From Paracoccus homiensis (GTDB lineage Bacteria > Pseudomonadota > Alphaproteobacteria > Rhodobacterales > Rhodobacteraceae), in contig NZ_FOHO01000015.1 of assembly GCF_900111675.1 (NCBI RefSeq), forward strand, positions 1 through 64,000: a stretch of DNA of 64,000 nucleotides, given 5' to 3'. A program made the position numbers and the translations under genes. The notes under the pieces were generated by a model. The model ran no database searches. It was not told the DNA's origin and saw only the letters and a program-made list of their open reading frames with translations. This document shows, piece after piece, positions 52,220 through 61,749 of this stretch (the stretch's first letter is position 1; each line of letters opens with the position of its first letter).

Positions 52220-53800
52220 CTATTTGCGGCTGAGAAAGGCGACCGATGCGATCGCCGCGACGGTGAATATTACCGAGGTCGGACTGCTGAACAGGAACCA
52301 CGGATCGCCGCCGGTGGCTGCGAAAGCCTCGCGTGCGGTCTGTTCCAGCGGGCGCGCAAGGATGAAGGCGATCACGAAGGGCAGCACCGGCACCTCGCTG
52401 CGGCGGAACAGGTAACCCAGAATGCCGAAGCCGAAGGTGACCCACAGCGCAAACAGGCTGGTTTCCTGCACATAGATCGCGGTCAGGGTCAGCAACAGGA
52501 CCGCAGGCAGCAGGATCTGCCCGGGCACCCGTGCCAGTACCCCCATCGAACGCATGAACCTGCCGCCGATGGTCCAGTTCAGCAGGTTGCCGATCACCAT
52601 CAGGGTGAAGATGCCGAAGGCCGTGACCAGTTCGGGGTTGATTGCGGGGGCGGTGAACTTGAACACGGCCGGCCCCGGATTGAACCCGCCGATGCTGTCT
52701 GCGGCAAGGATCAGAAAAACCGCCGCCGCATTGCCGGGGATGCCCAGGGACAGGACCGGGATCAGGTTCGCGCCCGAAACCGCCGAGTTCGATGCCTCGG
52801 TCGAAGCGATGCCCTCGGGTGCGCCCTCGCCGAAACCCGGATCGCTGTCCTTGCGGCGTTTTTCGTGGCGCTTGCGCCCGACAGTATAGCTAAGCGTGGC
52901 GGCAAGGGTCGATCCGACGCCGGGCAGGGCGCCGATGATGGTGCCGATCACGGCAGAGCGCGCGACATGTGGCGCGATCCGCCGCATGTCGCCGGGTTGC
53001 AGCCCATCTTGCACGGCGGATGTGTCGCGGCGCTGTGTGGCGGGCTGTGCGCGGTCGCGCTGCATCATGTCCTCGATGCTTTTGAAGATCTCGCCAAGGA
53101 TCAGAACCCCAAGGATCGCGCCGACCAGCGAAAAGCCGTTCGACAACCCCTCGACCCCGCCGGTCAGGCGCGGAACCAACGCCTGACCGGTGCCGACAAA
53201 TGCCGCGATCAGGCCAAGCCCGACCGACAGCAGCCCCTTGCCCACGGAGCCGCCCATCACCGCCGCGATGAACGAGATCGACAGGATCAGCAGGGCGGTC
53301 TTTTCGGGCAGGTCCAGATAGGCCTCGACCATGACCGCCAGAAAGGGCGCACAGACGAACAGCACGATGTCGGAAAACGTGTCCCCTGTCACCGATGAAA
53401 GCTGGGCGATCCGCAGCGCGCGTTTCGGTTGACCCCGCTGTGCCATCGGGTATCCGTCCAGCGTGGTCATCAACGCATCCGGCGTGCCGGGCATGTTGAA
53501 CAGGATCGCCGGAACAGCGCCGCCGACCGTAGCCCCCTTCATGATGCCGATCAGAAAGCCGAAGACCGGCAGCAACGCATCAGGGGTAAAGCCGAAGATC
53601 GAGATCAGGATCGGCAGGGCGATTGCCATGGCCATCGGCCCAGCCAGCCCCGGTGTCGCGCCGACGGCGATCCCGACCAGCAGCCCTGCCAGAACCATGA
53701 CAGGCGCGGCGGGGATGGCGAAACCCAGAAGGGAAAACAGCTGCGGCCCCTGAAACACGGCAAGGACGCCCAGCCAGATATAGTCCAGAATTTCCGTCAT
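52220..53800 (-). CDS. TTT large membrane subunit, TctA (second system)
   Basis: A 526-residue TctA permease. The duplicated family motif appears as GATPGLAGPMAMAIALP and GALPGVGSTLAATLSYTVGRK, with LSLGIPGNAAAVFLI in the second half. It has a longer central loop than the copy at 29735. It is the last gene of a tctC-tctB-tctA unit on the minus strand and overlaps tctB by ATGA. Confidence 0.9.
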   Translation of the reverse strand: MTEILDYIWLGVLAVFQGPQLFSLLGFAIPAAPVMVLAGLLVGIAVGATPGLAGPMAMAIALPILISIFGFTPDALLPVFGFLIGIMKGATVGGAVPAILFNMPGTPDALMTTLDGYPMAQRGQPKRALRIAQLSSVTGDTFSDIVLFVCAPFLAVMVEAYLDLPEKTALLILSISFIAAVMGGSVGKGLLSVGLGLIAAFVGTGQALVPRLTGGVEGLSNGFSLVGAILGVLILGEIFKSIEDMMQRDRAQPATQRRDTSAVQDGLQPGDMRRIAPHVARSAVIGTIIGALPGVGSTLAATLSYTVGRKRHEKRRKDSDPGFGEGAPEGIASTEASNSAVSGANLIPVLSLGIPGNAAAVFLILAADSIGGFNPGPAVFKFTAPAINPELVTAFGIFTLMVIGNLLNWTIGGRFMRSMGVLARVPGQILLPAVLLLTLTAIYVQETSLFALWVTFGFGILGYLFRRSEVPVLPFVIAFILARPLEQTAREAFAATGGDPWFLFSSPTSVIFTVAAIASVAFLSRK

Positions 53801-54360
53801 ACATCACCATTCGGGGGCAGCAGCAGATCAGGGAAGGGCAGGTCGAACACGGCGATCAGGGCGGCGACGGCCAGCAGGCCGACCAGAACGGCCCGCCAGC
53901 TTGCACGCCCCTCGATCATGCACATCAGGGTCGCGACCAGTCCCGTGCCGCCGATGACAAAGCCCGCATATTTCCAGGGCGCGGTGTCGCGCAGATCGCG
54001 GTAGGAATGTTCGGTCAGGCCAAGGCCGCCCATCGTCCAGATGATCGCGGGCCCCGCCCATCGCATCACCGCCAGCGACACGAAAAAGACCCCGGTAAAG
54101 GCGATCAGGAACCGCAGGTTCCGTGACGTGATCCGGGGCGCGGGCTTACCCTTTTCGAACAGGATCAGCAGCCCGGCGACCAGGATCAGGGCAAGGGCGG
54201 CGGTCGGTGCCATCGCATCGCCGATCGACAGTCGCCCGCGCTGTTTGACGATCAGGCCCGTGGCGCTGTCGTTCGGGACCCAGAAGGCAAGTGCCGTCAG
54301 GGCCAGAACGACCACGCCGCAGCCAAGGATCAGGTTTGCCTTGTTCCGCGACATCTGCAT
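53797..54360 (-). CDS. TTT small membrane subunit, TctB-like (second system)
   Basis: A 187-residue membrane protein with about four or five hydrophobic segments, placed between TctC and TctA genes. I use ATG 54360 (MQMSRNK), preceded by GGCGGAG; the longer reading frame to 54420 has a polar leader and overlaps tctC. Identification is by context and topology. Confidence 0.76.
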   Translation of the reverse strand: MQMSRNKANLILGCGVVVLALTALAFWVPNDSATGLIVKQRGRLSIGDAMAPTAALALILVAGLLILFEKGKPAPRITSRNLRFLIAFTGVFFVSLAVMRWAGPAIIWTMGGLGLTEHSYRDLRDTAPWKYAGFVIGGTGLVATLMCMIEGRASWRAVLVGLLAVAALIAVFDLPFPDLLLPPNGDV

Positions 54361-54379
54361 GTCTCCGCCGGGGTTGCGA

Positions 54380-55336
54380 TCAGCTTGCGTTGGCTTGTTC
54401 AAGCAGGTGTGCCGCGTCATCCAGCAGTTGTTGCATGCGCGTGTCCAGCGCGTCGCCGGTGATCACGTCGGGCCCGCCAAAGGACTTGGTGATCAGGGCA
54501 TTTGCCTCGGTCGCGGGGTCGTTGATGACATCGCTGATCGCCGCGCCAATCGCCGTCCGGGCCTGCGGCGCAAGATCGCCCGGCGCGATGAACATGAAAT
54601 AGCCGTCGATCACGAAGGGGCTGCCCAGATCGGTGATCAGCGGCGCATCCGGCGAATCCGTCAACGCGGTCTGGATGCCGCTGGCGATGTTGACCATCTC
54701 GCCCTGCTGGACGGGTTTGGACTGTGCGCCCGCGACCCAGCCCAGATCCAGATCGCCGCCCCGAAGCCCGTTCATGACCCCGGCACCGCCCTTGACCGGC
54801 ACGATGTTCCAGTCGATGCCGACGGCCTGGCCGAACAGATAGGCCACATCGCCCTGACGGTCCGAGGCGATGCCGAACCGGATCGGCGTGCCTTCCGTTC
54901 CGGCCGTGGCCACCTTGTCCCAACTGTCAAAGGCCCCGCCCGCCATCGCGACAAGGCCCAGCTCGAATTTCGCGGTGGTCGCAAGCGAGGTGAAATTTTC
55001 CAGCTGAAGGCCGGGGTCGCCCACGGCAAGGGCGCTGTAGGTCAGCGTTTCGGACACGACCATCCCGATCACGCTGCCATCCGCCGGGGCCTTTGCCAGT
55101 TCGGCCGCCAGGCTGAGCCCGCTGTTGCCAGTCAGCTGCTGCGGCAGCACCTTCCAGCCGTATTTTTCCTCCAGGCCTTGTGCGATCAGGCGGGCCTGCG
55201 TATCGGCGCCACCGCCCGCCGAGAATCCGATCATCATGGTGATCGGCCCCGGCGGTGCCCAGTCATCCGCCAAGGACAGGGTCGGGGCAATCGTCATCGC
55301 GGCCGCCATTGCCAGCGGTTTGAACAGGTTTTCCAT
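54380..55336 (-). CDS. TTT substrate-binding protein, TctC/Bug family (second system)
   Basis: A 318-residue periplasmic protein. The signal peptide runs to APTLSLADD. PITMMIGFSAGGGADTQARL and LTGNSGLSLAAEL are in the family positions, though the mature start lacks the usual YP-x-KPI motif, so it is a divergent member. GGGAGGAG precedes two ATGs in a row; the second (55336) has better spacing. It diverges from marR and the sulfatase gene. Confidence 0.85.
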   Translation of the reverse strand: MENLFKPLAMAAAMTIAPTLSLADDWAPPGPITMMIGFSAGGGADTQARLIAQGLEEKYGWKVLPQQLTGNSGLSLAAELAKAPADGSVIGMVVSETLTYSALAVGDPGLQLENFTSLATTAKFELGLVAMAGGAFDSWDKVATAGTEGTPIRFGIASDRQGDVAYLFGQAVGIDWNIVPVKGGAGVMNGLRGGDLDLGWVAGAQSKPVQQGEMVNIASGIQTALTDSPDAPLITDLGSPFVIDGYFMFIAPGDLAPQARTAIGAAISDVINDPATEANALITKSFGGPDVITGDALDTRMQQLLDDAAHLLEQANAS

Positions 55337-55386
55337 CATCTCCTCCCTGATGAATTACCGATCAGCCTGTTCGATGAAGGTAGACT

Positions 55387-55406
55387 TGTCAACGAAAAGG
55401 TTGACA
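55387..55406. promoter_or_regulatory. MarR-type operator with two divergent -35 hexamers
   Basis: TGTCAAC (55387-55393) and GTTGACA (55400-55406) are perfect 7-bp inverted arms with a 6-bp spacer. Each arm contains TTGACA reading outward, toward tctC on one side and marR on the other. A protein bound here would shut both promoters at once. Confidence 0.6.
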
Positions 55407-55450
55407 TATCCACCTGTTTTGCCCGAGGTTGGCCGTGGGAGGAGTTTGGC

Positions 55451-55951
55451 ATGACTGATGACAGCGAAGAATGCGCGCTGGATCGCGATGGCTTTGATCT
55501 GGCGTTGCTTCTGCCGTTCCAGATCACCCAGCTCAGCGCCAAGCTGGCGGCGCAGGCGCGCGCGATTCTGGTGCGGCACGGGTCGCTGACCTTGCCGCAA
55601 TGGCGGATCATCCGCGTGGTGGCGATGGGGTTGAATGACCGTTCGACCGCGATTCGTAAAAGCGCGGGCATCGACAAAAGCCAGTTCAGCAAGACCGTGA
55701 ACGCGCTGATCGCGGATGGCTATATCACCACCGCCCCCTGCGAGATCGATCAACGCCAGTTCAGGATCGTGCTGACCGACAAGGCGCTGACCGCCCATGC
55801 CGTGCTGGCGCCCGAACTGGCTGCGCGACAGGCGCATCTGCTGGCGGCGCTGACCCCGGAGCAACGCGAGATGATCTTTCCCGCGATCCATGCGCTGGCC
55901 CGCGCGGCCGAGACCATCGAATTCTTGAACAACCCTGAAACCAAGGACTGA
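55451..55951 (+). CDS. MarR-family regulator
   Basis: A 166-residue winged-helix regulator. LTLPQWRIIRVVA, then RKSAGIDKSQFSKTVNALIADGYI (recognition helix) and QRQFRIVLTDKA (wing) are typical. GGGAGGAG precedes the ATG. It sits 3 bp upstream of the sulfatase gene and faces the second TTT system, so it probably controls both through the TGTCAAC dyad. MarR proteins often respond to carboxylic or aromatic acids. Confidence 0.87.
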   Translation: MTDDSEECALDRDGFDLALLLPFQITQLSAKLAAQARAILVRHGSLTLPQWRIIRVVAMGLNDRSTAIRKSAGIDKSQFSKTVNALIADGYITTAPCEIDQRQFRIVLTDKALTAHAVLAPELAARQAHLLAALTPEQREMIFPAIHALARAAETIEFLNNPETKD

Positions 55952-55954
55952 CCC

Positions 55955-57388
55955 GTGGCCCGATCCAAGAACCTGCTTGTCATCATGTCCGATGAACACC
56001 AGTCGCGCGCGCTGTCCTGCGCCGGACACCCGCTTGTCAAAACGCCCAATATGGACCGGCTTGCCGCGCGTGGCGTTCGGTTCACGAATGCCTATACGCC
56101 GTCGCCGATCTGCGTTCCGGCCCGTGCCGCCTTTGCGGCGGGGCGCTATGTCCACGACATCCGGCTGTGGGACAATGCGATGCCCTATACCGGTGATCCG
56201 CGCGGCTGGGGCCATGCTTTGCAGGACAAGGGCGTTCGGGTCGAATCCATCGGCAAGCTGCATTATCGCGACGCCGAGGATCCGGCCGGGTTCGACGTTG
56301 AACATATTCCGATGCAGGTCGTGGGCGGCCACGGCATGGTTTGGGGCTCGATCCGGCGCGAGGATCAGCGCGTGCAGAAGGATGGCCGGATGCTGGGCCC
56401 CTATATCGGGCCGGGCGAAAGCAATTACACGCGCTATGACACGGCGGTGGTCTCGCATGCGACGCAGTGGTTCGCCGATGCCGCCAGGACGCCCGACGAT
56501 CCATGGTGTCTGTATGTCGGTCTGGTCGCGCCGCATTTCCCGCTGATCGTGCCGCAGGAATATCTGGACATGTACCCGCTGGAGAGCCTGCCCCCGTTCA
56601 AGCTGCACACGCTGGACGGTTTCGAGAACCACCCCTGGGTCGCAAAGCAGGGATTTGCCCTGCAAGGGGATGAGGGCTTTGCCGACGATCAGGAACGCAA
56701 GCTGGCGGCGGCCTGCTATTTCGCCCTGTGCAGCTTTCTGGACGACAATATCGGCAAGCTGATCGCCGCATTGGAGGCGAATGGCCAACTGGATGAGACG
56801 ACGATCATCTACACCTCGGATCATGGCGACAATGTCGGCGCGCGCGGCCTGTGGGGCAAATCGAACATGTATGAGGAATCGGTCGCCGTGCCGCTGATCG
56901 TGGCCCAGCCGGGCGGATCGGCGTCGGAATGCGCCACGCCGGTCAGCCTGCTGGATCTGTCGGAAACCATCATCGACCATTTCGGTGCCTCGCTTGCCGG
57001 CGACCGGCCCGGCAGATCGCTGTATGATCTGGCCGAGGAACCCTATGACGAACAGCGCGCGGTCTTCAGTGAATATCACGCCGTCGGCGCGGTCTCGGCA
57101 GCCTATATGTTGCGCAGGGGCGACTGGAAGCTGATCCATTATCACGATTTCCGACCCGAGCTGTTCAACCTTGCCGAAGACCCCGAAGAAGTGACAAACC
57201 GTGCCGAAGATCCGGCCTGCGCGCAGGTTCTGGCCCAGCTGCAACAGGAGTTGCGCAAGATCTGCGATCCGAAGGCAATGAACGATCTGGCCTTCGCGGA
57301 TCAGGACGCCATGATCGAAGGTTATGGCGGCCGTGAGGTCGCGATGAACATGGGCGCGCCGGCCGCAACGCCGCCCCCCGCGGTCTGA
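55955..57388 (+). CDS. Sulfatase (formylglycine type), cytosolic
   Basis: A 477-residue alkaline-phosphatase-superfamily hydrolase. SPICVPARAAFAAGRY carries the C-x-P-x-R motif (Cys53, Pro55, Arg57), in which the Cys is oxidised to formylglycine. Metal ligands are suggested by MSDEHQ (Asp13) and TSDHGDN (Asp289, His290). No signal peptide is present, so it should act on an imported sulfate ester; phosphonate or phosphate diester substrates occur in relatives. The start is GTG 55955 with AAGGA upstream, 3 bp after marR. Confidence 0.83.
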   Translation: MARSKNLLVIMSDEHQSRALSCAGHPLVKTPNMDRLAARGVRFTNAYTPSPICVPARAAFAAGRYVHDIRLWDNAMPYTGDPRGWGHALQDKGVRVESIGKLHYRDAEDPAGFDVEHIPMQVVGGHGMVWGSIRREDQRVQKDGRMLGPYIGPGESNYTRYDTAVVSHATQWFADAARTPDDPWCLYVGLVAPHFPLIVPQEYLDMYPLESLPPFKLHTLDGFENHPWVAKQGFALQGDEGFADDQERKLAAACYFALCSFLDDNIGKLIAALEANGQLDETTIIYTSDHGDNVGARGLWGKSNMYEESVAVPLIVAQPGGSASECATPVSLLDLSETIIDHFGASLAGDRPGRSLYDLAEEPYDEQRAVFSEYHAVGAVSAAYMLRRGDWKLIHYHDFRPELFNLAEDPEEVTNRAEDPACAQVLAQLQQELRKICDPKAMNDLAFADQDAMIEGYGGREVAMNMGAPAATPPPAV

Positions 57389-57399
57389 GGAGACGATTG

Positions 57400-58785
57400 A
57401 TGACCACACCCACACGCAGCGACTGCACCGCCGCCCTTGACGAATTGCGCGCCCTGCTGGGCGATCGGCTGTCGACCGGTTCGTCGATCCTGGATGAACA
57501 TGGCCGGGATGAGGCCTATACCCCCCCGCAGCGCCCCGATGCGGTGGCCTTTCCGCGCGACACGCAAGAAGTGTCGAGGATCGTCAAAATCTGTGCGCGG
57601 CATGATCTGCCGGTCATCCCCTATGGCACCGGTACCTCGCTGGAGGGGCAGATCGTGCCGGTTTCAGGTGGCCTCAGCCTTGACATGAGCCAGATGAACC
57701 GCGTGATCGAGATCCATGAAAAGGATTTGGATGCCGTCGTGCAGCCGGGGGTCACGCGGACGCAGTTGAACGATGCGTTGCGTGCGACCGGGCTGATGTT
57801 CACGGTCGATCCCGGCGCGGATGCCAGCATGGGTGGCATGGCCTCGACCCGCGCGTCGGGGACCAATACCGTGCGCTATGGTACGATCCGCGAAAACGTG
57901 CTGGCGCTGGAGGTCGTTCTGCCCGATGGCGAGATCATCCGCACCGGCAGCCGCGCGCGCAAATCCGCGTCCGGCTATGATCTGACGCATCTGTTCATCG
58001 GCGCCGAGGGCACGTTGGGGGTGATTACCGAACTGACCGTCAAGCTGCATGGTCAGCCTGAAAGCATCCTTGCCGCTACCTGTGCCTTCGACACGGTCGA
58101 GGGGGCGGTCGATACCGTCATTCTGGCGATCCAGTGCGGCCTGCCGATGGCGCGGATCGAATTACTGGACGAGGTTCAGATGAAGGGCATGAACCTGCTG
58201 CATGCCGATCTGGGTCTGGCCGAAAAGCCGCATCTGTTCCTTGAATTTCACGGCACCGAAGCCGGGGTGCGCGAACAGGTCGAGACTTTCCGCGAAATCG
58301 CCTCGGATCTGGGGGGGCGGGATTTCGCCTTTGCCGAGAAGGCCGAAGATCGCAACCGCCTGTGGGCCGCGCGGCACCACGCCTATTATGCGGGCAAGGC
58401 GCTGAAACCCGGCGCGAACGGGCTGGTCACGGATTGCTGCGTGCCGATTTCGGAACTGGCCTGCTGTATCAGCCGTACGAAGCAGGCGATCGAGATGTCG
58501 GGCCTGATCGCGCCCCTTGTCGGCCATGTCGGGGACGGGAACTTCCATCTGGCGATCCTTGTCGATCCCGACAGCGATGACGAGATGGACCGCGCCCGCG
58601 ATCTTGCCGCCTCGGTCAACAAGATCGCCCTGTCACTTGGCGGCACCGTGACCGGCGAACATGGCGTGGGCGTCGGCAAGAAGAAATACATGCTTGCCGA
58701 ACATGGGGGTGCTTATGCGCTGATGCAGCGGCTGAAACTGGCCGTGGATCCGCAGAACATAATGAACCCCGGCAAGATCGTCTGA
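57400..58785 (+). CDS. FAD-linked 2-hydroxyacid oxidase, GlcD/D-lactate-dehydrogenase family
   Basis: A 461-residue flavoprotein. The FAD_binding_4 half has IPYGTGTSLEGQIVP and GTNTVRYGTIRENVLALE; the C-terminal half has GHVGDGNFH and TGEHGVGVGKK, which carry the metal/active-site histidines of the GlcD/DLD group. It oxidises 2-hydroxy acids such as D-lactate or glycolate. Coupled 12 bp after the sulfatase gene, it probably oxidises the alcohol freed from a sulfate ester. GAGGAG precedes ATG 57400. Confidence 0.85.
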   Translation: MTTPTRSDCTAALDELRALLGDRLSTGSSILDEHGRDEAYTPPQRPDAVAFPRDTQEVSRIVKICARHDLPVIPYGTGTSLEGQIVPVSGGLSLDMSQMNRVIEIHEKDLDAVVQPGVTRTQLNDALRATGLMFTVDPGADASMGGMASTRASGTNTVRYGTIRENVLALEVVLPDGEIIRTGSRARKSASGYDLTHLFIGAEGTLGVITELTVKLHGQPESILAATCAFDTVEGAVDTVILAIQCGLPMARIELLDEVQMKGMNLLHADLGLAEKPHLFLEFHGTEAGVREQVETFREIASDLGGRDFAFAEKAEDRNRLWAARHHAYYAGKALKPGANGLVTDCCVPISELACCISRTKQAIEMSGLIAPLVGHVGDGNFHLAILVDPDSDDEMDRARDLAASVNKIALSLGGTVTGEHGVGVGKKKYMLAEHGGAYALMQRLKLAVDPQNIMNPGKIV

Positions 58786-58808
58786 TCCGGGCGATCCCCT
58801 GCTGCGGT

Positions 58809-58844
58809 CGCTGCGCAGATGCCTGATCACAGACATCCGCGCAG
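58809..58844. terminator. Hairpin between converging genes
   Basis: GCTGCGCAGATG (58809-58820) pairs with CATCCGCGCAGC (58833-58844) at 11 of 12 positions around a 12-nt loop. It separates the flavoprotein gene (+) from the SDR gene (-). Confidence 0.55.
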
Positions 58845-58850
58845 CATCGG

Positions 58851-59621
58851 TCAGCGGCCCATCCAGCCGCCATCGACGACCAGAACCTCGCCATTGACAT
58901 AGTCGGATGCGGCCGAGGCAAGGAACACCGCCGGCCCGGCAAAGTCGCGCGGCGTGCCCCAGCGGCCTTGCGGGATGCGGTCCAGAATGGCCTGCGACCG
59001 GGCCGGATCGTCCTGCAAAGCCTGCGTGTTGTCGGTGGCGATATAGCCCGGCGCGATGGCGTTGACATTCACGCCCTTGCCCGCCCATTCATTCGCAAGC
59101 GCCTTGGTCAGCTGGCCGATTCCGCCCTTTGATGCGGCATATCCAGGAACCGTGATCCCGCCCTGGAATGTCAGCAAGGATGCCGTGAAGATGATCTTGC
59201 CCGAACCGCGCGCGATCATGCCGCGCCCGATCTCGCGCGACAGGATGAACTGCGCCGACAGGTTCACCTCGATCACCTCGTCCCACCATTCCTCGGGATG
59301 TTCGGCGGCGGGTTTGCGGCGGATGGTGCCCGCATTGTTGACCAGGATGTCGGGCGCGATGCCGTCCGCCTGCAGCTGCGCCGCGAAATCCCTGACCGCC
59401 CGGCGGTCCGAAAAGTCGCAGCGATAGGCACGGAAATCGCGTCCAAGCGTGCGGACCGCGCGCTCGACATCCGAGCCTTCGCTTTCCAGCGATGCGCTGA
59501 CGCCGACGATATCGGCGCCTGCCTCGGCCAGGGCCTCGGCCATGCCGCGCCCGATGCCGCGCTTGCAGCCGGTGACCAGCGCGGTCTTGCCGGTCAGGTC
59601 GAAACTGGACAGCACGCTCAT
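58851..59621 (-). CDS. SDR, KduD/gluconate-5-dehydrogenase-like
   Basis: A 256-residue classical SDR: TGCKRGIGRGMAEAL (cofactor), NNAGTIRRKPAAEHPEEWWDEVIEVN, Ser in TASLLTFQGG, and GYAASKGGIGQLTKALANEWA with Tyr/Lys. The RRKPAAEHPEEWWDEV segment is characteristic of 2-deoxygluconate/KduD-like enzymes. It closes the sugar-acid operon coming from the right edge, so it likely reduces or oxidises a keto-sugar acid. Confidence 0.82.
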   Translation of the reverse strand: MSVLSSFDLTGKTALVTGCKRGIGRGMAEALAEAGADIVGVSASLESEGSDVERAVRTLGRDFRAYRCDFSDRRAVRDFAAQLQADGIAPDILVNNAGTIRRKPAAEHPEEWWDEVIEVNLSAQFILSREIGRGMIARGSGKIIFTASLLTFQGGITVPGYAASKGGIGQLTKALANEWAGKGVNVNAIAPGYIATDNTQALQDDPARSQAILDRIPQGRWGTPRDFAGPAVFLASAASDYVNGEVLVVDGGWMGR

Positions 59622-59622
59622 G

Positions 59623-60651
59623 TCATTCCCCCACCTTGATCAGGCTTTTCATCGCCGTGGGGCTTTCGTCCAGCGCCTCGAATGCGCGCTGGATATCGGC
59701 CAGCGGGCTGACATTGGTGATGATCTTCTGCGCGTCGATATGGCCCCCTGCGACCAGCGCGATGGCCTGATCATAGTCCTGCGGTTCATAGACCCGTGCG
59801 CCGATCAGCTGCAATTCGCGCCAGAAGAACTGAAACAGGTCGATCTGCGGCTTCCTGGCGTGGATCGCGACCATCACGATCCGGGCGCGGGTGGCGGCGA
59901 TGGCGGTCATCGCATCGACGCCGGGTTGGCTGCCCGATACCTCGAACACGACATCGGCGCCCTTGGTGCCCGTGCGGTCGTCGATCATGGCCTTCAGGTC
60001 GGATTCCGCCGGATTGATCGTGTCGAAGCCCAGATCCTCGGCAATGCGCAGGCGGGCAGGGTTCACCTCGGAGATCACGACATTGCCGCCCGCCGCGCGC
60101 GCGACCATGGCGACCAGCACGCCGATGGGACCGCCGCCGATGACGACGACATCCTCACCCTGCTGGACCGCCGCCATGCGGACATCGTGACAGGCCACGG
60201 CGACCGGTTCGATCAGCGCGGCATGGTCCAGGCGCATGTCGTCGGGCAGCACATGCAGCGTATGGGACGGGGCGTTCCACAGTTCCTGCATGGCCCCGTC
60301 GGTATCCAGACCCAGGAATTTCTGGTTGTGGCAGATATGGCCGTGCCCGCGCTTGCAGGCCGGACATTCGCCGCAGGGATCGAGCGGGCGCACGACGACC
60401 TTCTGGCCGGGGGTCACGTTGGTCACGCCCTCGCCGATCGCCTCGATCACGGCGGACATTTCATGTCCGACGATGCGGTTCAGGCCGACGCGTGCGTCCA
60501 TGTTGCCGTGAAACACATGCAGATCCGTGCCGCAGATGCCGCAGAAGGCGATGCGCAGCTGTGCCTGCCCGGGTCCGGGTCCGGGGGTTTCCGTGCGTTC
60601 GACCCGGAAAATGCGATTGCCGCGATAGAAGGCGGCGTCGATCATCGTCAT
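59623..60651 (-). CDS. Zinc-dependent alcohol dehydrogenase, sugar-type
   Basis: A 342-residue MDR enzyme with the full zinc sites: [13 protein letters not shown] (catalytic Cys), VGHEMSA (His/Glu), the four-cysteine structural loop [15 protein letters not shown], and [12 protein letters not shown] for NAD(P) binding. It resembles sorbitol/threonine/galactonate-type dehydrogenases. It overlaps the enolase-family gene by ATGA and is 1 bp from the SDR, so the three are co-expressed in sugar or sugar-acid breakdown. Confidence 0.85.
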   Translation of the reverse strand: MTMIDAAFYRGNRIFRVERTETPGPGPGQAQLRIAFCGICGTDLHVFHGNMDARVGLNRIVGHEMSAVIEAIGEGVTNVTPGQKVVVRPLDPCGECPACKRGHGHICHNQKFLGLDTDGAMQELWNAPSHTLHVLPDDMRLDHAALIEPVAVACHDVRMAAVQQGEDVVVIGGGPIGVLVAMVARAAGGNVVISEVNPARLRIAEDLGFDTINPAESDLKAMIDDRTGTKGADVVFEVSGSQPGVDAMTAIAATRARIVMVAIHARKPQIDLFQFFWRELQLIGARVYEPQDYDQAIALVAGGHIDAQKIITNVSPLADIQRAFEALDESPTAMKSLIKVGE

Positions 60652-61748
60652 GCGTGCAACTCCTGATGTGCGTTGTTCAGCTTGTCCCAGTCGAAGGTGA
60701 CGCCGATGCCCGGTGCGTCGGGCGCCACGGCGCGGTGATCGCGCAGTGTCAGCGGCGCGTGGGTATAGCGGTCGATGGGAAAGGAATGGACCTCGATCCA
60801 GCCGGCATTGGGCTGGGCCGAGACCAGGCTGACATGCAGTTCCTGCATGCCGTGGCTGCAGACCGGCAGGTCATGCGCCCGTGCCAGCCGCGCGACCCGC
60901 AGCCAGCCGGTGATGCCGCCGCAATTGCTGGCATCGGGCTGGATGAAGCCTAGCCGCGCATCCGCAACGGCGTATTCGAATTCGTGGATCGTGTGCAGGT
61001 TCTCACCCATCGCCAGCGGAATGGGCGAAGTTTCGGCGATCCGGCCATAGCCCTTGTAATCGTCGGGAATGGTCGGTTCCTCGAACCAGGTGATGTCGAA
61101 GGGCGCGAACGCCTGCGCGGCTTTCTGCGCATCCTCGACCGACATCGAGTAATTGGCATCGACCATGAAGGTCACCTCGGGGCCGATCAGTTCGCGCACG
61201 GCGCGGACGCGTTCGACATCCTGTTCCAGCGTCGGCTGACCGATCTTGATCTTCACGCCGTCGAAACCGGCGGCAAGATAGCCGCGGATCTGGTCCAGAA
61301 GCTTTGGCAGGGGGAAGTTCAGATCGATCCCGCCCGCATAGGCGCGACAGTCCCGCGCCGCGCCGCCCGCCATCTGCCACAATGCCTGACCGCTGGCCTT
61401 GCCACGCAGATCCCACAGCGCGATATCGACCGCCGAGATGGCAAAGGACGCGATGCCGCCCCGCGCGACATAGTGGACATGCCATTGCATCGCGTCATGC
61501 AGATCCTCGACCGCCGATGCATCCCGTCCGGTCAGGAAAGGCGCCAGATCGTGCCGGATCATCGCCAGAATGGCATGGCCGCCCTTTCCGCCAGTATAAG
61601 TATAGCCGGTTCCCTCGGACCCGTCCTCCAGTGTGACGGTGGCGGTGATCAGCTGGAAATGGGTGTGATCGCCATGTTTGGCATCGGTCAGCACCTCGTC
61701 CAGCGGTACGTTGAATAGGCGGGCCGTGACGGCCTTGATCCTCGCCAT
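60648..61748 (-). CDS. Enolase-superfamily dehydratase/racemase (mandelate racemase group)
   Basis: A 366-residue protein. Catalytic pattern: Lys166 and Lys168 in VKIKIG, metal ligands Asp197 (VDANY), Glu223 (FEEP) and Glu249 (GEN), and His299 in CSHGMQEL. The KxK plus late His pattern is that of mandelate-racemase-subgroup sugar-acid dehydratases. The flanking dehydrogenases and the sugar importer support sugar-acid dehydration; which acid is unknown. Confidence 0.83.
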   Translation of the reverse strand: MARIKAVTARLFNVPLDEVLTDAKHGDHTHFQLITATVTLEDGSEGTGYTYTGGKGGHAILAMIRHDLAPFLTGRDASAVEDLHDAMQWHVHYVARGGIASFAISAVDIALWDLRGKASGQALWQMAGGAARDCRAYAGGIDLNFPLPKLLDQIRGYLAAGFDGVKIKIGQPTLEQDVERVRAVRELIGPEVTFMVDANYSMSVEDAQKAAQAFAPFDITWFEEPTIPDDYKGYGRIAETSPIPLAMGENLHTIHEFEYAVADARLGFIQPDASNCGGITGWLRVARLARAHDLPVCSHGMQELHVSLVSAQPNAGWIEVHSFPIDRYTHAPLTLRDHRAVAPDAPGIGVTFDWDKLNNAHQELHA

Positions 61749-61749
61749 G

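Noticed and set aside
52214..52230. GCCGC-TATTT-GCGGC stem as a terminator between the NmrA-like gene and tctA
   Set aside because: It lies mostly within the tctA coding end, is only 5 bp long and lacks a T-run, so support is too weak.
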